This document shows, piece by piece, positions 1 through 8,065 of a DNA stretch of 64,000 nt. Each line of letters begins with the position of its first letter. Position 1 is the first letter of the stretch. The notes under the pieces are model-generated. The model searched no databases, was not told the DNA's origin, and was given only the letters and a program-made list of their open reading frames with translations. Position numbers and translations under genes: made by a program. This DNA comes from Glycomyces sambucus (GTDB lineage: Bacteria > Actinomycetota > Actinomycetes > Mycobacteriales > Micromonosporaceae), in the NCBI RefSeq assembly GCF_900102815.1, contig NZ_FNGF01000001.1:301297-365296 (forward strand), written 5' to 3'.

Positions 1-162
1 CGCGGTCGCTAGCGGGGTCTGCTGCATGATCCGAGTCTAGGAACATCGATGGACCGGCTTTGATCTACCTTGCACCTAATCCCCTTTACCTGCATCGATA
101 TCCGAAGAGGTCGCTTTGCGTCCGGCGCCTGTCACGGAGGGTCGAACGTCCTCTGTGGATGG

Positions 163-1254
163 TCAGGCCGCCTGCGGCGCGTCCTGGAGGGGGACGGGGG
201 CCGGGCGGTCGCAGGTGCTCTCGACCGTGACCTCGGTGCCGCGGGCGGCGGCGTCGAGGAGGGCCGTCATGGTCTCCAGGACGTGGTAGGCGAGGTCGCC
301 GCTGGCGCGGAACGGTTCGCCCGCTGGAGTGGCGGCGAGGTCGGCGAGGCCGTAGCCGCGGCCCGCGTCCCGGTAGCCCGCGCTGGGCTCCAGCACCGCC
401 CACTCCCCGCCGAGCGGGTGCACCCGCACCTCGCCGTCGAAGCCGTTGGGGTCGGGGACGATGAGGGACCCGGAGTGCCCGTGGACCTCGATGTTCGAGG
501 CCCGCGTGGCGACCGCGTCGAAGCTCATGACGAGGGTCGAGAGCGCGCCGGACTCGTGGCGCAGGACGCCGGTGACGTGGGTGTCGATGGTGACCGGGAC
601 GCGCTCGCCCGCACGGGGACCGGAGCCGATGACGCGAGTGTCGCGGGTGCGCGCGGCGGCGCCGACGACCGAGGCGACCGGGCCGAGGAGCGTCACCAGA
701 GCGGTGACGTAGTACGGGCCCATGTCGAGCAGAGGCCCGCCGCCGGGCGCGTAGTAGAAGTCCGGGTTCGGGTGCCAGCGCTCGTGCCCGGGGGTGAGCA
801 TCGTGGCGGTGGCGGCCACGGGGGTGCCGATGAGGCCGTCGTCCACGGCCTTGCGGGCGGTCTGGATCCCGGTGCCCAGCACGGTGTCCGGGGCGCAGCC
901 GACGCGGACGCCGGCCGCGCGGGCGGCCTCCAGGACCGGCAGCGCCTCGGCGGGGGTGTTCGCCAGGGGCTTCTCGCCGTAGACGTGCTTGCCGTTGGCG
1001 ATGGCCTTGAGGGCGACCTCGGCGTGCGCGGCGGGGATGGTGAGGTTGAGGACGAGGTCCACGTCGGGGTCGGCGATGAGTTCGTCCACGCCGAGGGCCC
1101 GCACGCCGTGGGCCTCGGCGACGGCCTTCGCGCGGTCGGTGTCGAGGTCGGCGACGGCCGTGAGTTCCACGGCCTCAAGGCGATCGAAGGTGCTCAGGTA
1201 CTGGCCGGAGATCGCCCCGGTCCCGACGATGCCGATCTTCAGCGGCTGGCCCAC
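163..1254 (-). CDS. Gfo/Idh/MocA-family sugar dehydrogenase
   Basis: A 363-residue NAD(P)-dependent oxidoreductase, probably acting on a sugar or glycoside. The N-terminal Rossmann motif GIVGTGAISGQ and the family motif GEKPLAN (the K is the usual catalytic lysine) are visible, followed by the alpha/beta C-terminal domain. Length fits the family. The GTG start at 1254 overlaps the end of the ThuA-like gene by 16 bases and is preceded by a GAGAGGGG ribosome site. ThuA plus a Gfo/Idh/MocA protein resembles the ThuAB pair of rhizobia, which oxidises disaccharides to 3-keto forms; that role is inferred from context. The substrate cannot be read from sequence. Confidence 0.85.
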   Translation of the reverse strand: MGQPLKIGIVGTGAISGQYLSTFDRLEAVELTAVADLDTDRAKAVAEAHGVRALGVDELIADPDVDLVLNLTIPAAHAEVALKAIANGKHVYGEKPLANTPAEALPVLEAARAAGVRVGCAPDTVLGTGIQTARKAVDDGLIGTPVAATATMLTPGHERWHPNPDFYYAPGGGPLLDMGPYYVTALVTLLGPVASVVGAAARTRDTRVIGSGPRAGERVPVTIDTHVTGVLRHESGALSTLVMSFDAVATRASNIEVHGHSGSLIVPDPNGFDGEVRVHPLGGEWAVLEPSAGYRDAGRGYGLADLAATPAGEPFRASGDLAYHVLETMTALLDAAARGTEVTVESTCDRPAPVPLQDAPQAA

Positions 1255-1946
1255 AGGATGCCCCTCTCGATGATGGTGCGGACGTTGGCGTCGGCGAGGA
1301 CGCCGGTGTCGTGGCCGGGGGTGGCCACGAAGATCCGGCCGGCGCCCCACAGGCGGGTCCAGACGGCCGGGCAGGTGACGGGGCGGTGCCAGGGGTGGTA
1401 GGCGGTCACGGGGATCGTGGTGGTCGCCAGGACGTCGTTGTACTCGTCGGAGAGGACCCAGTACTGCTCGGTGTGCAGGTCGAAGTCCGCGATGCCCTGG
1501 ACGATCGGGTGGTCGGCCTGCTCGGGCACGATGTTGACGGTGTAGTGGGTGAAGCAGTCGGCGGCCTCGCCCTTGAGCTCCTCGCGCGGGGCCCGGGTGG
1601 GGTGGGTCGCGAACTGGCCGCCGATGAACTGGAGGTAGTCGGAGCTGTTGCGGTAGGAGTCGGCGATGCCGCCGTGCCAGCCGGCCATGCCGGTGCCGTT
1701 CTCGACCGCGGCGATGAGCCCCTTGAGCTCCTCGCGCTCGATGGTGTTCATGGTGTTGGTCTGGACGACGAGGTCCACGGTCGCCATGTAGCCGGCGTCC
1801 GCGTAGACCGCGGTGGCGTCCTCCACGCGGACGTCGTAGCCGTGCTCGTTCAGGAAGGGCAGGAACGAGTCGGTGGCCTCGACGGGCTGGTGCCCGTCCC
1901 ATCCGCCGCGCACGACCAGCGCGCGCTTGTTGTCCGTGGTCGACAT
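1239..1946 (-). CDS. ThuA-like protein (trehalose-utilisation family)
   Basis: A 235-residue protein with the ThuA fold, related to class I glutamine amidotransferases. Typical segments are the N-terminal VVRGGWDGHQP, the central GMAGWHGG turn and the conserved W/H-rich C-terminal half. The family is linked to disaccharide and 3-keto-sugar metabolism, but its chemistry is poorly defined. The start at 1946 has GGAGC eight bases upstream; an in-frame ATG at 2003 would run through the operator region and is less likely. It is the first gene of a two-gene operon with the downstream dehydrogenase and is divergent from the LacI gene, which probably represses it. Confidence 0.8.
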   Translation of the reverse strand: MSTTDNKRALVVRGGWDGHQPVEATDSFLPFLNEHGYDVRVEDATAVYADAGYMATVDLVVQTNTMNTIEREELKGLIAAVENGTGMAGWHGGIADSYRNSSDYLQFIGGQFATHPTRAPREELKGEAADCFTHYTVNIVPEQADHPIVQGIADFDLHTEQYWVLSDEYNDVLATTTIPVTAYHPWHRPVTCPAVWTRLWGAGRIFVATPGHDTGVLADANVRTIIERGILWASR

Positions 1947-1962
1947 GAAGTTCAGCTCCAAT

Positions 1963-1974
1963 AGTTGCGCAACT
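1963..1974. promoter_or_regulatory. LacI-type operator 1
   Basis: AGTTGCGCAACT is a perfect 12-base palindrome with a central CG, the usual form of LacI-family operators. It lies 17 bases upstream of the ThuA-like start and upstream of the divergent LacI gene. Binding by the adjacent LacI protein is inferred. Confidence 0.7.
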
Positions 1975-2049
1975 TCGGCGCCGGTCGGCGCTTCGAAGAT
2001 CATTATGACAAGAGTTTCACGCTAAATCCAGCCCTCGGCCCACCGCTGG

Positions 2050-2061
2050 AGTTGCGCAAGT
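2050..2061. promoter_or_regulatory. LacI-type operator 2
   Basis: AGTTGCGCAAGT matches operator 1 at 11 of 12 bases. The two centres are 87 bases apart in the same divergent intergenic region. It ends 14 bases before the LacI -10 hexamer, a position suited to autoregulation. Confidence 0.65.
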
Positions 2062-2087
2062 TTTCGCGTTCTCGGTATGCTCTCGGC

Positions 2088-3089
2088 ATGGAGCAGCGGC
2101 GGACGACCCTGGCGGATGTGGCGGCGGCGGCCGGGACGACGGTGCCGACCGCCTCGAAGGTCCTGAGTGGACGTTCGGACGTGTCGGCCGCGACGCGCGC
2201 CAAGGTGATGCGGGCCGTGGCCGACCTCGGGTACCGGGGGCGCTCGGGCCGGGGCGCCGTGCCCCGCACCGACCGGCCCTCGCTGGTGGACCTCGTCCTC
2301 AGCGGCGTCGAGGGCACCTGGGCGAACCGGGCCCTCATGGGCGTCGAGCGAGCCGCCACGGCGGCCGGGGTGGACCTCGTGGTCTCGGTGGCGCGCAGGG
2401 ACGGCGACTGGCTCACGCGCCTGCTGGAGCGCAACCTCCGCGGCGCGGTGCTCGCGCTCGTCGACGTCACGGCCGAGCAGCTGGCGACCCTCGCCGCCGC
2501 GGAGGTCCCGGTCGTCCTGCTCGACCCCGTGACGCAGCCGCCGAGCACCGTCGCGAGCGTGGGCGCGGCGAACTGGGCCGGGGGCCGGGCCGCCGCCGAG
2601 CACCTCATCGGGCTCGGGCACGAGCGCCTGGCCGTCCTCGGCGCCGACCGCCGGGCCCTGTACACGCAGGCCCGCATCGACGGGTTCCGTTCGGCCGCGG
2701 CGCAGCCGGGGCACGCGGTCGAGGTCGAGGTGCGGTTCATCGAGTGGACCGAGACCGGCGCGGCCGAGGCCGCCGCCGCGGTCCTGGGAGCCGCCGGGCG
2801 CCCGACGGGGGTCTTCGCGTGCACCGACAACATCGCGGCGGGCGTGTACGACGCCGCGGAGTCGCTGGGGCTGCGCATCCCCGAGGACGTCAGCGTCGTC
2901 GGCTTCGACGATCTGCCCGAAGTGCAGTGGCTGCGACCGGCCCTCACCACCGTGCACCAGCCGATAAGCGAGATGGGCGAGGCCGCCATGCGGATGCTGC
3001 TGCGCATCATGGCCGACCCGCCCGCCCTCGCGCCGCGCGAGGAGCTGGCGACGCAGCTCGTCGTCCGCGGCTCCGCCGGGCGGCGGTGA
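2088..3089 (+). CDS. LacI-family transcriptional repressor
   Basis: A 333-residue regulator. The N-terminal LacI helix-turn-helix runs from about residue 7 (TLADVAAAAG, then TVPTASKVLSG and the hinge region near residue 50), followed by a periplasmic-binding-protein-like sensor domain (VSVVGFDDLPE near residue 270). ATG at 2088 is chosen because the HTH begins there and TATGCT at 2076-2081 lies 6 bases upstream, indicating a leaderless mRNA. It is divergent from the ThuA-like operon and convergent with the beta-helix gene. It probably controls itself, the ThuA-like operon and perhaps the larger sugar cluster through TTGCGCAA sites. Confidence 0.9.
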   Translation: MEQRRTTLADVAAAAGTTVPTASKVLSGRSDVSAATRAKVMRAVADLGYRGRSGRGAVPRTDRPSLVDLVLSGVEGTWANRALMGVERAATAAGVDLVVSVARRDGDWLTRLLERNLRGAVLALVDVTAEQLATLAAAEVPVVLLDPVTQPPSTVASVGAANWAGGRAAAEHLIGLGHERLAVLGADRRALYTQARIDGFRSAAAQPGHAVEVEVRFIEWTETGAAEAAAAVLGAAGRPTGVFACTDNIAAGVYDAAESLGLRIPEDVSVVGFDDLPEVQWLRPALTTVHQPISEMGEAAMRMLLRIMADPPALAPREELATQLVVRGSAGRR

Positions 3090-3118
3090 GCCCCGCGCGG
3101 CCGGCCGCCGCGCGGGGC
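3090..3118. terminator. Bidirectional hairpin terminator
   Basis: A perfect 12-base inverted repeat (3090-3101 with 3107-3118) with a 5-base loop fills the 37 bases between the convergent LacI and beta-helix stop codons. No U tract follows, as is usual in high-GC actinobacteria. Confidence 0.75.
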
Positions 3119-3126
3119 CCGTGCGG

Positions 3127-4944
3127 TCACTGCCAGGAGTTCCCTGACCCGGTCACGGTGAACGTGGCCGCCGAGTCGTTCGCGTACTGGACCTCGCCGG
3201 GCAGGAGGTTCACCACCTCGTTGCCGTCGAACTCCCCCGTCCCGGTGACGTTCGAGCGGATGTAGACGCCCTGCTCGGCGGGGTGGTCCACGGTGTTCCC
3301 GCTCATGACGACGTGGTTGCGCCACAGATCGATGAAGATCCCCGCGCGCAGCGAGTCCTTGACGGTGTTGTTGGTGAAGACGACGTTGGTGTACTCGTCG
3401 GCGAAGTAGGACTCCGCGTTCGGGGAGGTGATGCGCACCCCGTGGCGAACGGAGTTCCAGCCGCCGCCTCCGATGAGGACGTTCCCGTCCACGACCGCCG
3501 ATTCGAGCGGGAACCCGGTGACGCCGTAGATCCCGATGTCGATGGCGCTGTTGGAGGACACCGAGTCCACGAGGTTGTCGCGGAACTCGATGTCGCGCCC
3601 GCCGGCGATGCGCAGCCCGTTGGCCCAGTACGGGGCCACGGAGGTGTTGCGGCGCACCGTGACGCGCTCGATCTGCGCGCTCTGGCCGCTGGCCCCGGCG
3701 TCGGAGTAGACGGCGAACCCGTCGTCGCCGGCGCCGCGCTGGTAGTTGTGCTCCACGAGCATGTCGTGGCCGAGCTTGTCGGGGTTGGGGACGTTGGAGT
3801 TGTTGACGTTGAAGCCGTCGCCGTAGGAGTCCGAGGAGCGGCAGTGGCGCACCGTGCCGCCGGTCCCCGACAGCCAGTTGGCGTCGCAGTGGCGGGTCCA
3901 CACGCGCTCGATGGTCCAGCCGCCGGCGCCCTGGGCCTCGATGGAGTAGTCGGCGGCCCCGGCCCGGTTCTCGCCGCGGTACACGGCGTTCGAGTCGATC
4001 TGGAGGTCGCTCAGGCGGGTGCCGGAGCCGACGGTGATCTTGGTGCGGTAGGTGTTCGAGGACGGCAGCGGCGGGCGGCGGTAGACCGTGGTGTGCCACA
4101 TGCCCGCGCCCTGGACGGTGGCGCCGGTGAGGTCGAGCGGGACGCCCGCGAGGCTGTGCGTGAGGTACTTCCCGGCCGGGAGCCACACGGTCCGGCCCTG
4201 CGCGCGGCCGGCGTTCACGGCGTTCTGGATCGCGGTCGTGGAGTCGGTCTGGAAGGTCGGGTCGGCGCCGTAGTCGATCACGCTGATGGAGTTCGCGGGC
4301 CGCGCGAGCGGGGCGGGCGCGGCCTCGAAGTCGACGCAGTCGATCGCGTACCAGGCCGCGGTGTTCGCCGCGTCCTTCTTGAGCGTGATCGTGCTGCCGG
4401 GCGCGATGGCGGCGCCGGTGACCTTGAACGGGAAGTCGTTGTAGAACCGGTGCGGCGCACCGCCGCCGTGCGGGTCCTTGGGATTGGTGGTGCCGCCCCG
4501 GTACAGGTAGGTCTGCGCGGAGCTGAGCGTGAGCGCCTGCCGGAACGCGCCGTTGACGTACAGGTTGAGCGTGGCCTGGACACCGCCGCCGTTCGGGGCG
4601 TCGGGGAGGGCGGCGCGGACGACGAGGGTGTTGGCGCGGATGCCGGTGGTGTTGCGCAGGGTCACCGAGTCCCCGGTGGCCTTGAGCTCCACGAGGGCGT
4701 AGCCGGTGGCCTCCAGTTCGAGGGTGGCGACCGAGCCGACGGGCGAGCCGTGGACGAAGCGGCGCACGGCCGCGCCGCCGCCGAGCGTCCCGTTCTGGGC
4801 CCCGAGGGTGGCCCACGGGACGTCCGCTCCGGCGGTCGCGGAGGCGGTCTGGGCGGCGGCGGGCGCGCCGAGCGCGGCGACCGCAGCGGCGCCGGCGGCG
4901 CCCCCGAGGAGCGCGCGGCGGGTGAGCGGATTGGCGGATGCCAT
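3127..4944 (-). CDS. Secreted CBM-plus-beta-helix glycosidase (GH87/mycodextranase-like)
   Basis: A 605-residue exported enzyme. The N-terminus carries a twin-arginine signal (LTRRALLGG followed by an Ala-rich core). Residues about 40-190 resemble a CBM35-type module ending in WYAIDCVDFE. From about residue 200 a right-handed parallel beta-helix begins (SISVIDYGADP, then VWLPAGKYL), with repeated N-rich turns and acidic clusters such as SYGDGFNVNN and AGDDGFAVYSD that recall GH87 alpha-1,3-glucanases. A pectate-lyase-like specificity is the main alternative. AAAGGAG lies just upstream of the ATG. It is the last gene of the minus-strand sugar operon and probably releases the oligosaccharide that the ABC transporter imports. 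Confidence 0.7.
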   Translation of the reverse strand: MASANPLTRRALLGGAAGAAAVAALGAPAAAQTASATAGADVPWATLGAQNGTLGGGAAVRRFVHGSPVGSVATLELEATGYALVELKATGDSVTLRNTTGIRANTLVVRAALPDAPNGGGVQATLNLYVNGAFRQALTLSSAQTYLYRGGTTNPKDPHGGGAPHRFYNDFPFKVTGAAIAPGSTITLKKDAANTAAWYAIDCVDFEAAPAPLARPANSISVIDYGADPTFQTDSTTAIQNAVNAGRAQGRTVWLPAGKYLTHSLAGVPLDLTGATVQGAGMWHTTVYRRPPLPSSNTYRTKITVGSGTRLSDLQIDSNAVYRGENRAGAADYSIEAQGAGGWTIERVWTRHCDANWLSGTGGTVRHCRSSDSYGDGFNVNNSNVPNPDKLGHDMLVEHNYQRGAGDDGFAVYSDAGASGQSAQIERVTVRRNTSVAPYWANGLRIAGGRDIEFRDNLVDSVSSNSAIDIGIYGVTGFPLESAVVDGNVLIGGGGWNSVRHGVRITSPNAESYFADEYTNVVFTNNTVKDSLRAGIFIDLWRNHVVMSGNTVDHPAEQGVYIRSNVTGTGEFDGNEVVNLLPGEVQYANDSAATFTVTGSGNSWQ

Positions 4945-5062
4945 TCGAGATCTCCTTTGATCGTGGCAGGGGGTATCGCGCGCAGGGCCGTAGGGGCCCT
5001 GCGGCCGTGGGACGTGCCGGGAATCGTCTGAAATGGATGGTGTGGTAGCGGTGGGTGCCGGG

Positions 5063-5908
5063 TCAGAAGAGTTCGCCGTAGCCCATCGCGACGAGGTTGA
5101 GGTAGGAGGTGGTCAGGCATTCGAGCGCGGTGCGCCCGTAGCACTCGTCCTGCTCGACCAGGAGGTGGTCGGCGCCGATCGCGATGGCGGTCTCGATGAT
5201 CGAGGGGAAGTCGAGGTTGCCCTCGCCGACCTCCGCGAACTGCACGACGGCGCCCATGGCCTCCTGCCACGGGCCGCTGTCGCCCGCGTCGAGGGCGGTG
5301 TAGACCTCGTCGGGCAGGTTCGCGATCCGGTAGTCCTTGAGGTGGACCATGGCGACCCGGCCCGCGTATTTGCGGAGCGTGCGCACGGGGTCGAGGCCGC
5401 CGCGCTGGACCCAGTGCGCGTCGATCTCCAGGCCCACCGAGGGCGAGCGCTCGGCGATGACGTCGAGCAGGTACCGGCCCTCGTACTTGGCGAAGTCGAC
5501 GTGGTGGTTGTGGTAGTGCAGGCGGATGCCGTGGTCGGCCAGGCGGACCGCGACCTCCTCGCACTCGTCGGCGAAGGCCGCCACCGTCGCCGGGTCGCGC
5601 ATGGCCGCGGCCGGGAGCATCCCGATGCGGATCATGTCCGCGCCCAGGGCCTTCGCGTCGGCGATGAACTTGTCGAAGGCGTTCAGCAGGGACTCGTCCC
5701 CGGTGAGGCCGCCCGAGATGGACGCGAACTCGAAGCCGAGCTCGTCGCGCACGCGCACGAGTTCGGCGACGTTCGCCTCGGTCATCGGCACGGCCGAGAC
5801 CTCGGCGGTGCGGTAGCCGATGTCGTGGACCGCGCGGAACGTGTCGTAGACGCCGCGGGAGGCGATCTCCTCGCGGAGGGTGAAGCACTGGACGCCGATC
5901 CTGGTCAT
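5063..5908 (-). CDS. Sugar phosphate isomerase/epimerase (AP endonuclease 2-like TIM barrel)
   Basis: A 281-residue cytosolic TIM-barrel protein of the xylose-isomerase-like/AP_endonuc_2 superfamily. Recognisable metal-site segments are GLEIDAHWVQRGG, the VHLKDY strand and LLVEQDE near the C-terminus, which supply Glu, Asp and His ligands. Members isomerise or epimerise sugars and keto-sugars, and some cleave 3-keto-glycosides. A GGAG site precedes the ATG. It sits between the aldose-epimerase gene (67-base gap) and the secreted glycosidase, so an intracellular catabolic step is likely. The exact substrate is unknown. Confidence 0.8.
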   Translation of the reverse strand: MTRIGVQCFTLREEIASRGVYDTFRAVHDIGYRTAEVSAVPMTEANVAELVRVRDELGFEFASISGGLTGDESLLNAFDKFIADAKALGADMIRIGMLPAAAMRDPATVAAFADECEEVAVRLADHGIRLHYHNHHVDFAKYEGRYLLDVIAERSPSVGLEIDAHWVQRGGLDPVRTLRKYAGRVAMVHLKDYRIANLPDEVYTALDAGDSGPWQEAMGAVVQFAEVGEGNLDFPSIIETAIAIGADHLLVEQDECYGRTALECLTTSYLNLVAMGYGELF

Positions 5909-5975
5909 GCTCGCTCCTCGGTGCTGCTCTCAGGTCATGCTGCTCGTCGGTCTTGCTGCGGAAAAGTCTTGCCGC

Positions 5976-6815
5976 TCAGGCGTTCGTGGTGCAGGTCAGT
6001 TCGAACTCAGCCGTCAGGGACGCGCCCGGGGCCAGGGTGAGCGGGCCCAGCGGCCCGCCGTCGGACTCGTAGGGGCGGCAGGCCGGCTCCAGCCCGATCG
6101 TGTCGGCCAGGCCCCACCAGGGGAACCCGGTCGTGGCGCGGTGCTCCTGCCACACGAACAGGTAGGGGAAGACCTCCGGGTCCCAGGTGAGGACCGCGGC
6201 GGTGCCCTTGTCCGCGTTGGCGATCACCACGGAGCCGCGGCCCTTCGCGCGGACCTCCTGGAACGCGCTGTGCGGCTCCCCCGCGGCCGGGAAGTGCGCG
6301 TCGACCCGGTCGCCACCGATGTCCACTGTGGTGCCCGGACCGATGAGCGCGGGCCCGAAGGCCGGGTGCTCGACCCACGTGAACGCCGCCTCGCGCCCGG
6401 AGTGGTTGGCCACGGTCTGGCGCACCAGGACCCCGGTGCCGGTGGCGCGCACCCGGCGGCGCACGGTGAGCGGCGCGGTGCGCAGCACGGCCTCGAGTTC
6501 GCACGAGTCCCCGTCCGCACCGGTCACCCGCCAGCGCCGCCAGGCGGCCTCGCCGTGGAACGGGTGCGCGACCCGGTCGAGGGTGCGCGCGTCGCCCGCG
6601 TGGGGCACGAGCGTGTGCCAGCCCCCCGCGTAGCGCCGGTGCCATTCCTCGTTGGAGCCGGTGAACTGGTAGGTCCCGCTCCAGTCCTCGGCCCCCCACG
6701 GCGTGGTCAGGAGGAATTCGGTCCCCGTGGGCGCGTGCGCGACCGAGGCGATGCGCGCTCCCAGCGGGTCGACGTCCACGGTGTACTCGCCGGCGGCGAG
6801 GCGGATCGGGCTCAC
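5976..6815 (-). CDS. Aldose 1-epimerase family protein (galactose mutarotase-like)
   Basis: A 279-residue protein of the galactose-mutarotase-like beta-sandwich fold. It begins with a typical YTVDVDPLGARIASV strand; VPHAGDA, WVEHPAFGP and a late FPYLFVWQEH segment are also typical of aldose-1-epimerase relatives. The GTG start at 6815 overlaps the ROK stop codon in a GTGA 4-base overlap, so it is translationally coupled. The role is interconversion of sugar anomers in the pathway. Whether it acts on a free hexose or an oligosaccharide cannot be told. Confidence 0.8.
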   Translation of the reverse strand: MSPIRLAAGEYTVDVDPLGARIASVAHAPTGTEFLLTTPWGAEDWSGTYQFTGSNEEWHRRYAGGWHTLVPHAGDARTLDRVAHPFHGEAAWRRWRVTGADGDSCELEAVLRTAPLTVRRRVRATGTGVLVRQTVANHSGREAAFTWVEHPAFGPALIGPGTTVDIGGDRVDAHFPAAGEPHSAFQEVRAKGRGSVVIANADKGTAAVLTWDPEVFPYLFVWQEHRATTGFPWWGLADTIGLEPACRPYESDGGPLGPLTLAPGASLTAEFELTCTTNA

Positions 6816-8065
6816 AGGCCGTACCGCCGCGTGCGGCGCACCGAGGGCGCGAAGGAGGCGTGGAAGATCGTGGACGCGGCGCCGATGGCCCCGGCCTCGA
6901 CCTTGACCAGGGAGCGCTCGACGGCGACGTGCCGGGCGTGCCGTGCGGTGGGCATCGTGTTGACGGCCTTGTCGATGGCGTCCAGGGTGATCGCCTCGAC
7001 CTCCGGTTCGAAAGCGGGGCCGCCGACCACGAGGAGCGGCAGGTCGAGCAGGTCGATGAGGGCCACCGCGCCGAGCGCGATGACGTCGGCGATCTGTCGG
7101 GCCGCGGCGGTGGCCGCGGGGTTCCCGGCGCCGACCTCGGCGCACATCTCCTGGTAGGTGCGGGCCGGGCCGTCGTAGCCGAGTTCGCGGGCGATCTCGG
7201 GCAGGGCCGCGGTCGGGTTGCACTCGCGCACGAGCTGCGGACGCCCGTCCGGGTCGATGCGCCCGGCCCGGACGGCGCAGAGCTGCCCGAACTCGCCGGC
7301 GTTGGCGCTGGCGCCGCGGTAGGTCTCGCCGTTGAGGACGAGGCCGGAGCCGATGCCGGTGCCGTAGTAGACGTACACGAAGTCGCTGGCGCGCTCGGTG
7401 CGCCCGACCCAGCGCTCGCCCACGGCCGCGGCGGCGCCGTCCTTCTCCAGGACCACGGGGCAGTCGAGGCGCTCGGCGAGCATGGCGCGCAGCGGGACGT
7501 TCCGCCACTCCTTGGACAGCGGCAGGTCGAGCAGCTCCCCGTCGGTGGTGATGGGCCCGGGGGCCGCGACGCCGACGCCGAGGAACGTGGACCGGTCGAT
7601 CCCCGCGGCGGCCACGGCGTCCTCGGCGGACCCGGCGACGAGTTCGACCAGCGCCTCGGGCGAGGTGCCGTGCTCGACCGGGACGGTGCGCTTCTCCAGG
7701 GGGGTGCCGTCGAGGTCGGTGAGGACCACGGTGACGAGCTCGGGGTCGACGAGGACGCCGACGGCGTGGGCGGCCTCGGCGCGCAGCCGCACCGGGGTGC
7801 GGGGCTTGCCGAGGCGTTCGGCGCGCTCGGAGGCGTTCTCCACCAGCAGGCCGCGTTCGAGGAGGATGCGGAGGATGCGCGAGACCGACTGCTGGGTGAG
7901 GCCGGTCCGCTCGGCGATCTCGACGCGGGAGATGGCCCCGGCCTGGCGGATCGTCTCGATGATGGTGGCCTCGTTGAAGGACCCGAGGTCGGACTGGTTG
8001 GCGCCGGGCCGCTCCCCCTGCGGGGGGATCGGCGCGCGGCGGGTCGGGGTGTTCGGGTCGGTCAC
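6812..8065 (-). CDS. ROK-family regulator with degenerate zinc motif
   Basis: A 417-residue ROK protein. A winged-helix domain (GAISRVEIAERTGL then TQQSVSRIL, residues about 37-65) precedes a sugar-kinase-like ROK domain with GVGVAAPGPI and YYGTGIGSGLV. The canonical cysteine-rich CGCGxxGC zinc motif of ROK repressors is absent; the same place carries GEFGQLCAVRAG. The gene lies inside the sugar operon with 4-base overlaps on both sides, so it likely senses a pathway sugar and regulates the operon that contains it. A kinase role is unlikely given the HTH domain. Confidence 0.85.
   Translation of the reverse strand: MTDPNTPTRRAPIPPQGERPGANQSDLGSFNEATIIETIRQAGAISRVEIAERTGLTQQSVSRILRILLERGLLVENASERAERLGKPRTPVRLRAEAAHAVGVLVDPELVTVVLTDLDGTPLEKRTVPVEHGTSPEALVELVAGSAEDAVAAAGIDRSTFLGVGVAAPGPITTDGELLDLPLSKEWRNVPLRAMLAERLDCPVVLEKDGAAAAVGERWVGRTERASDFVYVYYGTGIGSGLVLNGETYRGASANAGEFGQLCAVRAGRIDPDGRPQLVRECNPTAALPEIARELGYDGPARTYQEMCAEVGAGNPAATAAARQIADVIALGAVALIDLLDLPLLVVGGPAFEPEVEAITLDAIDKAVNTMPTARHARHVAVERSLVKVEAGAIGAASTIFHASFAPSVRRTRRYGL

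Noticed and set aside
1..162. A tRNA or short gene at the left edge
   Set aside because: No cloverleaf, conserved loop or CCA end can be drawn and no open frame with a start signal is present; it is the region downstream of the first dehydrogenase.
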